The translations under genes and the position numbers were made by a program. From Ailurus styani (Eukaryota > Chordata > Mammalia > Carnivora > Ailuridae): a stretch of DNA of 64,000 nt. Where the stretch lies: contig LNAC01000164.1 in assembly GCA_002007465.1 (NCBI GenBank), forward strand, positions 2,307,884-2,371,883. Reading direction: 5' to 3'. Within the stretch, counting starts at the first letter, position 1. The number at the start of each line of letters is the position of its first letter. The notes below the pieces were generated by a model, which saw nothing but the letters and a program-made list of their open reading frames with translations, was not told the origin of the DNA and made no database searches. This document shows, piece by piece, positions 1-14,599 of the stretch.

Positions 1-187
1 ATGATTCATAATTCTGTACTATAGAATACTGGGCATACACCCAAAATTATGAGGATTTTATTTTTATTGCCCTACAAATATGCATATCATATGTTCCTTA
101 GTTAAAAAGCAGGATACAAAACAACAGATCTAGTGAAATTAAGAAAACAATTCCATCTACAATAGCATTAAAAAGAACAGAAGAGAG

Positions 188-364
188 GGACGCCTGGGTG
201 GCTCAGTCGTTAAGCGTCTGCCTTTGGCTCAGGTCATGATCCCAGAGTCCTGGGATGGAGCCCCGCATCAGGCTCCCTGCTAAACCGTGACTCTGCTTCT
301 CCCTCTGTCTCTCCCCCTGCTCATGTTCTCTCTCTCTCAAATAAAAAAATAAATATAATAAAAA
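188..364 (+). mobile_element. Can-SINE
   Basis: tRNA-like head, CT-rich body and A-rich tail. Imperfect target duplication AAAGAACAGAAGAGA / AAAGAATAGAAGAGA. Confidence 0.92.
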
Positions 365-762
365 AAAGAATAGAAGAGAAAACAGAAGCAGTTTGGTGTT
401 TCCTCAAAAAGTTAAACATAGAATTAGAATATGACCCAACATTTCCACTTCTATGTGTATGCCCCAAAGAACTGATCAGGGACTCAAACAGATGCTTGCA
501 TATGTTCATAGAGTGTTCATAGCAGCATTCCTCACAATAGTCAAAAGGTGGAAACAAGCCAAGCATCCAGCAACAAATGAATGAATAAACAAAATGTAGT
601 GTGTGTGTATATATGTGAACATATTATCGATCCATAGAAAAGAATCAAGGTCTGATACATACTTCTCTACAGATGAACCTTGAAAACATTATGCTAAGTG
701 AAATAAACCAGACAAAATGACAAACATTGTATTATTTCCCTTATATAAAATACCTACAATAG

Positions 763-958
763 GGGCACCTGGGTGGCTCAGTCAGTTAAGCATCTGCCTT
801 CGGCTCAGGTCATGATCGCAGAGTCCTGGGATTGGGTCCCCTGTCAGGCTCCCTGCTCATCAGGGAGTCTGCTTCTCTCTCTCCCTCTGGCCCTCCATAC
901 CACTCATGCTCTCTCTCTCTCTCTCTCCCAAATAAATAAATAAAATCTTTAAAAAAAA
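763..958 (+). mobile_element. Can-SINE
   Basis: Complete element; target duplication CCTACAATAG on both sides, inside the L1. Confidence 0.93.
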
Positions 959-1598
959 CCTACAATAGGCAAATTCATAGAGACAAAAAGTAGATTAGCA
1001 GTTATCAAGGGCTGAGGGGGTTGAGAAAATAGGGAGTTATTATTTAACGGGTAGAGAGCTTATTTGAAATGATGAAAAAATTAGAAATATGTGGAGGTGG
1101 TGATTGTACAAAACTGTGACTGTAATTAATGTCACTGAATTTTACACTTAAAATGACAACTTTTATATTTATTTTACCACAATAAAAAAAATCCAAAAAA
1201 TACTTGTGAATAAATTAACAAAAGAAGTGTAAAACTTATACTTTAAACACTGTAAAACATTGCTAAAAAGAAACAAAAATTCCAATAAATGGAAAGACAC
1301 CTCATGTTTATTGACTTGGCTTATGTTAAGATGGTGATACTCTATTAGATTCAATCCCTGTCAAATTTCAGCTGGGATCCTTGTAGAAGTTGATAAGCTG
1401 ATCCCAAAATTCATGTGGAAACTTTTGGGACCCAGAATAGCCAAAACAATCTTGAGAAAGAAGGGCCAAACACACTTCCCAATTTCAAAACTATAGTAAT
1501 CAATATGGTATGGGCTGGCATAAAGATAGACATACGGACCAATGGAAAATAACTGAGAATTCACAAATATACTCTCACATTCCCAGTCAGCTGGTTTT

Positions 1599-1804
1599 TA
1601 AAAAAAGATTTATTGATTTATTGATTTATTGATTTATTTCAAAGAGAGAAAAAAATCTTTAGTTTTTAATTCTTTCATGAAAGAGCAGAGGGTGAGGGAA
1701 AGAGAATCCCAAGCAGACTCTGCACCCAGGCAAAACCAAGAATTTGACTGGAGCCAAAACCAAGAATTGACCATCCAATCAACTGTGCCACTCAGGTGTC
1801 CCCC
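1599..1804 (-). mobile_element. Can-SINE, diverged
   Basis: Reverse orientation with (TTGAT)n-type tail; head at CACTCAGGTGTCCC is worn. Confidence 0.8.
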
Positions 1805-2848
1805 AGTTTGGTGATTTTTGAAAATGGTGCTAAAACAAATTCATCAGAGAAAGATAGTCTTTTCAAGAAATGATGCTGGGCCAACTGGATGCCTACACGC
1901 AAAAGAATGAAGGTGAACCCCTACGTCACACCACATCCAAAAAAAATCAAAATGGACCAAAGACGTAAACGGAAGAGTCAAAACTATTAAATTCTTAGAA
2001 GGAAACATAGGTTTGCATCTTTGTGGCTTTGATGAGGGAATAGCTTCTTAGATATAGTACCAAAAGGACAAGAGACAAAAGAAAAGGTAGATATTTAGAT
2101 TTCATCAGTTAATAACTTATGTGCTTTAAAGGATACCACAAAGAAAGTGAAAAGACAACCCACAGAATAGGGGGAAATTTTTGCAAAGCACATATCTGAT
2201 AAGGGACTTGTATCTAGTATATCAAAAAGAACTCTTATGATAATTGAAATGATAAATTATTATTATAATAAGAAAAAGACAAATAACCCAATTTTGAAAA
2301 TGGGCGCAGGATATGAATATACATTTCTTGCAAAAGATATATGATGGCGATAAGCACATAAAAGGATATTCAACATCATTTGCCATCAGGGAAATGTAAA
2401 TCAAAACCATAATGGGATACTACTTCATACCTACAAGGATGGCTACACTCAAAAAGATAGATAAGAAACAAGCATAGGCTAGAATATAGAGAAATTAGAA
2501 CCCTCATACATTGGTGGTAGGATGTAAAATAGTACAGCCACTTTGGAAAATAATCTGATGGTTCTTCAAAAAATTAAATAGAGAGTTACCATATGACCCA
2601 GCAACCACACTCCTTGGTATATACCCAAGAGAAATGAGAATGTATGTCCAGAAGACACTTGCACATAAAGTCCATAGCAGCATTATTCCTAATAGCCTAA
2701 TAGCCAAAAAACAGAAAGAACTCAAAAGTCCTCAATTAATGGATGAGTAAATAAATGTGATACAGTTACACGAAACTCAGCAATAAAATGGGATGAAGTA
2801 TGGATGTATGCTACAACATGGATGAACCTTGAAAACATAAGAAGAGAT

Positions 2849-3055
2849 GGGGCACCTGGATGGCTCAGTTGTTAAGCGTCTGCCTTCACCTCAGGTCAGG
2901 GTTCCAGGGTCCTGGGATAGAGCCCCGCCTTGGGCTCCCTGCTCTGCAGGAAAGCCTGCTTCTCCCTCTCCCACTCCCCCTGCTGGTGTTCCCCCTTTTG
3001 CTGTATCTCTCTCTGTCGAATACATACAAGCTTAAAAAAAAGAAGAAGAAGAAGA
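2849..3055 (+). mobile_element. Can-SINE
   Basis: Head GGGGCACCTGGATGGCTCAG, CT-rich body, AAG-rich tail; inserted in L1. Confidence 0.92.
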
Positions 3056-3286
3056 CAGACACAATATATTGCTTGATTTCATTTGTAGGAAATGTCCAGA
3101 ATAAGCACATCTGTAGAGACAGAAGGTAAATCAGTGATTGCCTGGGGTAAGATAGGAGTGAGGGTGTTTGGCAGGGGTTTTTCTTGGCAGGGGGTTGGTG
3201 AAGAAAATGTTCTAAAAGTGATTGTGGTGATGGTTGCACAACTCTGAACTTACTAAAAAGTAATGAATTGTGCATTTGTTTATTTC

Positions 3287-3481
3287 TTAAAAGATTTTAT
3301 TCATTTATTTGAGAAAGAGAGTGAGCAAGAGAGAGAGAGAGATGGAGCAGGGGAGGGGCAGAGGGAGAAGCAGACTCCCCACTGAGCAAGGAGCCCAACG
3401 TCGTGGGGCTCCATCCCAGACTCCAGGATCATGACCTGAGCCGAAGGCAGACACTTAACCAACTGAGCCAACCAAGTGCCC
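3287..3481 (-). mobile_element. Can-SINE
   Basis: First of three consecutive reverse-oriented SINEs; AAGATTTTATTCATTTATTT tail and worn head. Confidence 0.9.
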
Positions 3482-3494
3482 TTATTTTATTTTA

Positions 3495-3687
3495 TTTTTT
3501 TAAGATTGATTTATTTTTAGAAAGAAAGAGTATAAGCGGGAGGGGCAGAGGGAGAGGGAGAGAGAATCTGAAACACACGTGGCACTGGGTACAGAGCCCA
3601 ACTGGGCCCAATCTCACATGCTGAGATCACTACCAGAGCCCAAACAAAGACCAGGATGCTCAGCCGACTTTGCCACCCAGGCGCCCC
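3495..3687 (-). mobile_element. Can-SINE, older subtype
   Basis: Second in the run; more diverged, ends CACCCAGGCGCCCC. Confidence 0.88.
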
Positions 3688-3732
3688 TGAATTGAGCATT
3701 TTAAGTATATGAGTCATATGTTACACAAATTC

Positions 3733-3938
3733 TTTTTTTTTTTTTAAAGATTTATTTATTTATTTATTTCACAGAGGGAGAGAGATCACAAGGAGGCAGA
3801 GAGGCAGGCAGAGAGAGAGAGGGAGAAGCAGGCTCCCCGCTGAGCAGGGAGCCCGATGCGGGCCTTGATCCCAGGACCCTGAGATCATGACCTGAGCCGA
3901 AAGCAGAGGCTTTAACCCACTGAGCCACCCAGGCGCCC
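3733..3938 (-). mobile_element. Can-SINE, mustelid-type
   Basis: Body GGCAGAGAGGCAGGCAGAGA. Target duplication TGTTACACAAATTCT / TGTTACGCAAATTCT. Confidence 0.94.
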
Positions 3939-4339
3939 TGTTACGCAAATTCTATCTCGATAAAACTGTTAGCAAAAACTAACAACAACAACAACAAAAC
4001 CCAACTAGATCTCTTTGCCCCTGCTGTATATCTCCGTCTAGGAGGACATGGTCCATTATTCACTCCCTGTGCTCTCCCTTCCCTAATCATGCATCTTCCA
4101 GCCTCTCTTTCTCTACCACATCTACTTGGATACCGTCCTGTCCAAGAAAGGCCATGACACACTAGTGGGCTCCATTACGGGGCAATGGAAGGAAGTGGCC
4201 AGGGTTAGGCTCAGAGCCAGCCATGGATGAGCTCTCAACTCTGTGTCTGCTGGAGAGGTGACTTGGGCCCAAGAGTGGGATTGTCAGTGCTGCTGCTGGT
4301 GGCAGGTAGAATGTGTCATCGCTGAGCATCATAGAGCAA

Positions 4340-4500
4340 GTCATGTCTACTACAGGTGCAGTGTTTCTGTTTATCCTCATGACAATCTGATATGATAAGA
4401 TATTACCAACCCCACTGTAATTAAGGCTCAAAGAATTTAAATAACTGGGCCAAGGTCATATAGCTAGGAGAGGCAGAGGCCAGATTGGACCCCAGGTATA
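4340..4500 (-). mobile_element. MIR fragment
   Basis: Worn match to the MIR core (GGCCAAGGTCATATAGCTAG). Confidence 0.6.
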
Positions 4501-4534
4501 CCACGGTTAACTGATCTTAAAAATGCCCCCCAAG

Positions 4535-4713
4535 GGCGCCTGGGTGGCTTAGTTGGTTAAGTGACTGCCTCCAGCTCAGGTCATGATCCCGGAGTCCCGG
4601 AATCGAGTCCTGCATCGGGCTCCCAGCTTCATGGGGAGTCTGCTTCTCTCTCTGAACTTCTCCCCTCTCGTGCTCTCTCTCTCTCAAATAAATAAATAAA
4701 ATCTTTAAGAAAA
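4535..4713 (+). mobile_element. Can-SINE
   Basis: Target duplication AAAATGCCCCCCAAG / AAAATACCCCCCAAG. Confidence 0.92.
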
Positions 4714-5279
4714 ATACCCCCCAAGTCCCTGTCCTAGCAGGATTCAGGGACCTTTACACATAAATATCAGGGACCTGTAAACATGAAAGGGGTTGTCTGG
4801 GCAAAAGGGCAGCTCCTCAGAGGCCAGAGACCTCCCAACCCCACTCACACTCTGGCCCAGGCCCAAAGTCCCTGGAATGAATGTTTAGGGGTCTGTTTCT
4901 CTCCCAGGAAAACTGATGACGAGTTTCAGGGGAGACCCATGGCAGCTGTAACTGGGCTGGGAATGGAAATGCGGAGCGCCGGCCCAGACAAGCACTCAGG
5001 GGGTGTCTGGAGGGAAGAAGCCACTACCGGGAAGTGAGGAGGAGGCCCCAGGAGCAAGCTGACCTATGGAGCAGAGCGATCAAGGCCCGAAGTCCTTGGC
5101 CTGAGGGCAGCAGCTTGTGAGCCCGCAGCCGAAACTTGGGCCTCACCTCCTCCTGTGACTCTTAGGTTCCTCGATGCCAAGGTGAGGAGCTTTGAGTTCC
5201 TTGCCTTTCAGTCCAGCTGGTCTGTCTGAGGGTTGAGGAAGACCCCCTCCCTCATCCCCTTCCTACACTACAGACTCTG
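4714..5279. other. Intergenic unique sequence
   Basis: No coding signature or recognised repeat. Confidence 0.4.
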
Positions 5280-5725
5280 TTAGGGGTTGAATGGCACCCC
5301 TAAAAAGACATGTTGAAGTCTTAGTCTCCCAGCACCTCTGAGTGTGACCTTATTTGGACATAGCATCTTTGCAGGTTTAATCATGTTAAGATGAAGTCAT
5401 TAGAGTGCACCCTGATCCAAGTATGATGGGTGTCCTCATTAGAAGAGGAAAAGTCCTGTGAAGACAGAGGTGCCAAGCTGAGGACGCCATGACCGAGGCA
5501 GAAGTGCAAACCAAGGGTCACCCGGGGGCAGCAGAAGGTGGAAGAGGCAAGGCGAGATCCTTCTCTAAGAGACTTCAGAGGAAGCATGGCCCTGCCAATA
5601 CCCTGACTGCAGACTTCTGGCTTCCAGAGCTGAGTCAATTTCTGTTTAATAAATCTCTGTTGTTTTAAGCCACCACATTTCTAGGGCTTCGGTAGAGCAG
5701 CCCTAAGAATCTGATACAGAACCCA
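5280..5725 (+). mobile_element. Old LTR-like repeat, family uncertain
   Basis: Contains GTGACCTTATTTGGACATAG and ends CTGTTGTTTTAAGCCACCAC, typical of an old mammalian (MaLR-type) LTR remnant. Same family as 23225-23593. No internal genes. Confidence 0.6.
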
Positions 5726-5744
5726 CCATGCTCACACGGTCCCT

Positions 5745-5904
5745 CCGGCCACACCAGCCATATCTTTGTTCCTCCACAGACCCAACTCCTTCCCACCCTT
5801 TTCAACACGTGGTGCTCTGTCAGAATGTTCTACACCCGCCCTCCTCCCCACCACCCTTGCCTTGCTTCTTCCAAACTCGGCTTAAGTGGCATTTCTTCAG
5901 GAAA
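5745..5904 (+). mobile_element. L2 fragment
   Basis: L2-like text around AAGTGGCATTTCTTCAGG; very degraded. Confidence 0.4.
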
Positions 5905-6399
5905 GTCTAGACTTGGGTTTTCCGGGCTCCCCTCAGAACAGCAACAGAAGTGCGTTCTCGGGAGCCCTCAGCGCATCTGTAGTTAATTCCTGGTGCGGTT
6001 GCCAAATGCCTAATGCCCACTGCGCGCGCCCCCGCTGTGCATGTCATGACAGCGGGGCCTGGCCTGACATATCCACCAGCAATCCTATTCCCTTGGCCCT
6101 GAGGCAATGCTGGGATTTTTTCTTTTCACAGCATACTCCAAGCATGAAACAAACAATACATGTTCAATCTTGGGAAAAGAAACCCAAGAGAACATAATGA
6201 GCAAACAGGGAAAAATATGCTAAAAATCACCTACATTCCCACGGCATAGAGTAATCATTGTTGGCATTTTGTCATATGTGCTCCCAGACCTTTCTTCATG
6301 CAAGATATATTTCTTAAAATGCTATTATACTGTCTTGTATGCTGCTTTTTTCCAGTATAAAATGTATAAAAAGCATGTTTAAGAGTCAATAAATACAGG
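5905..6399. other. Intergenic unique sequence
   Basis: No gene or repeat family recognised with confidence. Confidence 0.4.
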
Positions 6400-6581
6400 G
6401 GTGCCTGGGTGGCTCAGTTGGTTGGGCGTCTGACTCTTGGTTTTGGCTTGGGTCGTGATATCAGGGTTGTGGGATCGAGCCTGGTGTTGGGCTCTGCGCT
6501 GGGTGGGGAGTCTGCGGGAGATTCTCTCTCTCCCTCTGCCCCTCCTCCCCCTAAAATAAACAAATCTTAAAAAAAAAAGAG
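6400..6581 (+). mobile_element. Can-SINE, older subtype
   Basis: GACTCTTGGTTTTGGCTTGG head variant. Target duplication AGAGTCAATAAATACA / AGAGTCATTAATACAA. Confidence 0.92.
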
Positions 6582-6772
6582 TCATTAATACAAAATTACC
6601 TCATCATTTTTAGTGGCTACGCAACCTTCTACTATCAGATGAATCACAGTTTAGCCAACAAGTCCTCATTGTTGGGCATTTAGATAACTTTCAGTTTTTC
6701 TCTGTTGTAAACAATACTGTTACGAACACCTGAAAAATAGGCATTTTTTGTGTCTCTTTGTCTGATTCTTTC

Positions 6773-6922
6773 TTTTTTTTTTTTAAGATTTTATTTTACT
6801 TATTTGACAGAGAGAGAGAGAGCACAACCAGGAAAGGGAGAAGCAGGCTTGATCCCAGGACCCCGGGATCATGACCTGGGCTGAAGGCAGATGCTTAACC
6901 AACTGAGCCACCCAGGTGCCCC
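6773..6922 (-). mobile_element. Can-SINE with internal deletion
   Basis: Lacks the segment between the CT-rich body and the B box. Target duplication CTTGTCTGATTCTTTC / CTTGTCTGATTATTTC. Confidence 0.9.
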
Positions 6923-7044
6923 TTGTCTGATTATTTCTTGATGAAGGGTTCCTGGAAGTAGATAGCTGGGTCTGTGATGACACGTGTGTTTTCTAAGGCT
7001 TCTGATGCATAGTGCCAACCTGACCTTTAAAGTAGAGGAACTTC

Positions 7045-7242
7045 GGGCGCCTGGGTGGCTCAGTGGGTTAAAGCCTCTGCCCCTAGCTCAGGTCATGATC
7101 TCAGGGTCCTGGCCCTGGGGATCGAGGCCCCCATCCGACTCCCTGCCCAGGGGAGCCTGCTTCCTCCTCTCTCTCTGCCTGCCTCTCAGCCTACTTGTGA
7201 TCTCTCTCTCTCTGTCAAACAAATAAATTAAAAAAAAAAAAA
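7045..7242 (+). mobile_element. Can-SINE, mustelid-type, young
   Basis: Perfect target duplication AAGTAGAGGAACTTC and a pure A tail suggest a recent insertion, about 1 kb before STING1 exon 1. Confidence 0.95.
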
Positions 7243-8219
7243 AGTAGAGGAACTTCTATTTTAGGGGGATAGCATGAAGGAAGGGATGGGGTGAAGAACA
7301 CGTCTCGGGGAAACGATGACCAGTCAGAGCCGCAGAGCAGGCAACTGCGGTGCCCCCTGGGGGAGTGGGTCCGCCGTAGCCTGGAGGCCCTTAGCTACTC
7401 AGCACAGCTGGCTCTTGGGGCTGGGACGACTCTGCTCAGGCCTTCTCTTGGGCACCCTTGATTTTCTTTGGTTTTGAAAAAGCTGAGCCCTTGCTCACCT
7501 CAGGGGACCCCCTTGGGAGCCATTTGTGGGGAAGAGAAGATGTAGGGGATTCCCCCATTTATAGGAAGTGATTTTCACAAACAGGAGTTTTCAGGAAGAC
7601 TCCTTGTTCCTGGGAGGCCCATGTCAGCTATGAGTGCCTGTGTCGTCCACCTCGTTTCTGGTTGTGACGTGGCAAAGGGTCTACGCGAAGACTCTCTGGC
7701 CTGGGCCAGAATGAACAGAGCTGTGGCTCTGTGGGGGCCACCCCAATCCCACTCTCCAGGCCTGCCCTGTCCTCAAGTTAAATCAGCTTCTCAGTTTGCC
7801 AGAGAGCAGGCAGAGATACTCCCTGTCACCCCAGGGGAACCTGTAGGCATGAAATTTGGACTTGGTACCTTCTACCTCTTCCTGTGCAGTTAAGGCACAG
7901 AGCAAGCCACTCATCACACTGAACCTCAGACGGCTCCCCTATAAAACGGGGAATATTACTGGCTATCTTCCAGAGTGGCTCAGTGGATTAAGTAGAATAC
8001 CATGTGTAACACTTAGCATCCTATCTGGAACACGGTAAACGCTTTATGATGATGATTGACGGTGAGGTCCCACACGACTGCTTTTTTGGCTAGAATCACA
8101 GGGCTCTCGGAGAAGTCAGAGGCGTGGTTACTTCCTGTGGAGAGCCAAAGCCCCACTCCCCTGAAGGCTCTTGGCTGCTACGAAGCCTTTTACCCGAAAG
8201 GCTTCTGTTACAGGAAATA
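7243..8219. other. STING1 upstream flank
   Basis: SINE-free. Contains one MIR (about 7870-8065). Expected to hold the STING1 promoter, but I see no TATA box or decisive motif. Confidence 0.4.
7870..8065 (+). mobile_element. MIR fragment
   Basis: CTGAACCTCAGACGGCTCCC and AAAACGGGGAATATTACT follow the MIR core order. Confidence 0.65.
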
Positions 8220-8403
8220 ACTTTAATTCTCCCTTCCTCCTTCCCGATATCACAGTCTTCAGAAAAAGAGGATCAGCGTCTAGAGCAGAATAAAAACCAG
8301 GCAGGTCAGTATGGTGTAGTGTGCGTTCTGCCTTTGTCTGGGTGTGGAGAGTCTGTTTGATCTTGGGGGCCTGAGATGTTCAGGGTTGTGGCTGCAGGGG
8401 ACA
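8220..8403 (+). other. STING1: STING1 5' UTR exon 1 (start approximate)
   Basis: The stretch containing TCTTCAGAAAAAGAGGATC and CTGCCTTTGTCTGGGTGTGG resembles my recollection of the human STING1 first untranslated exon. The likely donor is ACA|GTGAGG after 8403. The transcription start cannot be fixed from sequence; the left edge is an estimate. Two short upstream ORFs begin here, at 8311 and 8376. Confidence 0.6.
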
Positions 8404-8607
8404 GTGAGGGGTAGCAAAGGGCAATGGAACGAGGGCCTCCTCAAGCTTCCCTCCCCATACCAAGACTGGGGCATGGCTCATCAGGGCCCTCCCTCCCTCC
8501 CCGGGGAGCAGGAAGGACCCTCCTCTCCTGAGCTGTGGTCTGGTGAGACGCCAGCGCTGGAGTGTTGTGAAAAAAGCTTTGCTTGTTTTTTAACGTCTCA
8601 TTTTCAG

Positions 8608-8708
8608 GCTGTACCCAGAGAGGCTGCCCTTGGTCGCTGGGAGCCATTGCACTAGACCTTCTCTCCCTGTCATCTTCCAGAAACAATCAGCAGTCTCAGA
8701 GGTAGAAG
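8608..8708 (+). other. STING1: STING1 5' UTR exon 2
   Basis: Good acceptor (CTCATTTTCAG) and donor (GAAG|GTAGGG) enclose 101 bases. They match the remembered human untranslated exon 2, which joins directly to the exon that opens with the ATG. After joining, the start context is GTAGAAG-ATG-C, with A at -3. Confidence 0.7.
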
Positions 8709-9206
8709 GTAGGGAGGACCGGGAGCAGTGGAGCATAGGCTCCAAGGCTGAGGCTCCCAGAGACCCAGGGATGGGCGGCAGCCTTCCGACCGTCCTGCCT
8801 GCACCCCCAGACTGTGGTGTCACCTTTGCTGACTAAGGCCTTCCCTGGGGTGGATTCGGTGGAGAGGGAAGCCCAGGTTCCCAACAGTCCCTAGGTGGGT
8901 GGCACCTCACAGGACCTTTTCAGGTCTGGGTCTGGGACAGTCACTGCTTTCTTTCTTCACTACGCCCGTGGTCTTCCTGGGGTTGGGAAGGCGTACATGT
9001 GTGGGCGCATCCACTTCTCCCCCTGCTCTCTTTGCACCGAATCTTTCTGGGACCGGAGCGCTGGGATGCTCTGTGCCCAGCCTGCCCCCTGGAGGCATCT
9101 CCGACAACAGCCTCTGACTCTGGCTGGGCACCAGGAGGAGAGAGCTGTCCCGCGGCGGCGGGAGAGTGAGAGAGGATAACAGCGATGGGTTTCTTGGTAC
9201 CCACAG

Positions 9207-12864
<3,658 letters not shown>

Positions 12865-13600
12865 CACTCTGGGTTTGCTGGCCTGAACCCCCAGTGCTCC
12901 CCAAGACTCTGGATCCCCAAGACTGTGGATTGAAGGGCTTTCTTCAGCAGCTGAATGCCCAGCAGAACCATTTCCTCCCACAGGAGCCTCTCAGAGAAGG
13001 TCCCTGAACTTAATATTTCAAGATGAATCCTATGACCTTGGACGAGTTATTTTACCTCTCTGAACCTCAGTGTCCTCATCTATGAAATGGGATCATAATC
13101 ACTGTCCTACCTACTTCACGGGGCTGTTGTGAGGATTACAACCGTATGGAACATTTTTGAAAACTCTAAATGCCAGGTAAACCTAAGGGATGTGTCAGGT
13201 GTCTTCCATTGGACCTCCAGACTGACTCTCTAGCCCTCTCTGCTTCCTCTGCCCTGGGATGGCATCAACAGGCTCCCTTGCTCTCTGAATTCTGGTCATG
13301 TTCAGCCCATGAGAAGCCCCATGGAGTAGAACAGAGGGAAAGAGGGGAGTGAGGTTGGGGTAGTTATTCCCCCATATCCCTTCCTGCGGTACCAAGGTCA
13401 CTGTGGGGTCTCTGCATCTCTGACCTCAAGTCATGATTCTGCCATGCTCTCGGTAACCCTGTCTCTCCCCAGGTTCCATTATCTGCCCCTTCCCCATGCT
13501 GCTCAGACCTAGCGATGGTCCTGGTTTCCTGCTAATGTCCCCTCTGGAGCACTCACTCTCACTTGTGGTTTCCTTATACCTGCCCTTTCTAAACAGACCC
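12865..13600 (+). other. STING1 3' UTR and 3' flank
   Basis: No canonical AATAAA is visible soon after the STING1 stop, so the 3' end cannot be placed. The stretch contains a MIR fragment at about 13015-13165 and otherwise unremarkable unique sequence. Confidence 0.5.
13015..13165 (+). mobile_element. MIR
   Basis: TGAACCTCAGTGTCCTCATC and AAATGGGATCATAATCACTG; 3' of STING1. Confidence 0.85.
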
Positions 13601-13601
13601 C

Positions 13602-13822
13602 CTTTTTTTTTTTAATTTTTTTTTCTTTAAAGAGTGCATACATGGGTGTATGTGGGGAGGGTTGCTGGGGAGGGGCAGAGGGAGAGGGAGAGAGAGAATC
13701 TCAAGCAGGCTCCAAGTCCAGCACAGAACCTGATGCGGGGCTCAATCTCACAACCCTAAGATCATGACTTGAGCTGAAATCAAGAGTCAGACGCTCAACT
13801 GACTAAGCCAGCCAGGCACCCC
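13602..13822 (-). mobile_element. Can-SINE, older subtype
   Basis: Reverse orientation. Approximate target duplication CTAAACAGACCCC / CTAAACAGCCCC. Confidence 0.88.
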
Positions 13823-14465
13823 TAAACAGCCCCTCTTTCAGCACTCCTCAGATGACCTATTTGAGTGTGCCATCTTTCTCTGGCTGGACTCTGAGTGACA
13901 CAAGCGATTGGCATTTATTATCTGAATTGTCCAAATCCAGTTGCACAGATGTACTTCCTTAGACCCCTCCGTATCCTAGGAGAGGGCATGCTTTCACTGT
14001 GGACAGAGCCCAGGAGTCAGGCTGAGGGCATAGAGGACAGCATGCCCCATGCTCTCTGCATGCCCTTTCAGGGCCCTCGTCTCTAGCGAGAGGCTGGGGA
14101 ATACAGAGCGGCCTGAGCAGGCATGCTGATGTCACGAAGGGAGCGCTGATGCCACGAAGGGCACTCAGCCGCATCCAGGGCAAGGGGCTATTCAAAGAAG
14201 CAGGGGCCACTGGATGAATGTCCCCGGATGATAGAGCCTGCAAATGGATATGGAGTAGGGGGAGAAGAGTGTTCATGTGAGGAGACAGGATTTACTCTGG
14301 GTGACCTCGGACAACACAGCCAGGCACCTGCTGTGTCTTTCGCCATCACTGCTAGAACCAAGCCATTAAATACTGTAGTGGCAAACCTCCCCTACCTGGG
14401 AGGGCAGGTGGCCCATTCCTACCAGGTCCTTCTGTTCTACCCACGACTTGTTCTGTACCTCCCAC

Positions 14466-14597
14466 CTCTGGTTTGGTTTTGTTTCGTTTTATTTTAAATT
14501 TTTTAAAGTAATCTCTACACCCAACATGTGGCTTGAACTCACAACCCAAAGATCGAGAGTTGGATGCTCTACCGACTGAGCCAGCCAGGAACCCCCA
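14466..14597 (-). mobile_element. Can-SINE, short tRNA-head form
   Basis: Only the tRNA-like region (ATCGAGAGTTGGATGCTCTA) with a T-rich start; lacks the CT-rich body. Confidence 0.8.
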
Positions 14598-14599
14598 CT

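Larger units (their letters stand above)
1..1205 (+). mobile_element. L1 LINE 3' fragment, old
   Basis: ORF2-like and 3' UTR text (CAATTCCATCTACAATAGCA; AGTTAAACATAGAATTAGAA) ending in GAATTTTACACTTAAAATG and an A-rich tail. Interrupted by SINEs at 188 and 763. Decayed, no intact ORF. Confidence 0.8.
1260..3975 (+). mobile_element. L1 LINE 3' fragment, old, SINE-interrupted
   Basis: Degraded ORF2 end and 3' UTR (ATGACCCAGCAACCACACTC; GTGATGGTTGCACAACTCTG) split by five SINEs. The last pieces continue at 3688-3732 and 3939-3975. Confidence 0.8.

Noticed and set aside
5280..5725. Open frame at 5381-5638 minus as a gene
   Set aside because: Inside an old LTR-like repeat that recurs at 23225.
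14466..14597. tRNA-like sequence with A and B box
   Set aside because: Part of a SINE, as are all other tRNA-like stretches here; no intact tRNA gene fold with proper ends was seen.
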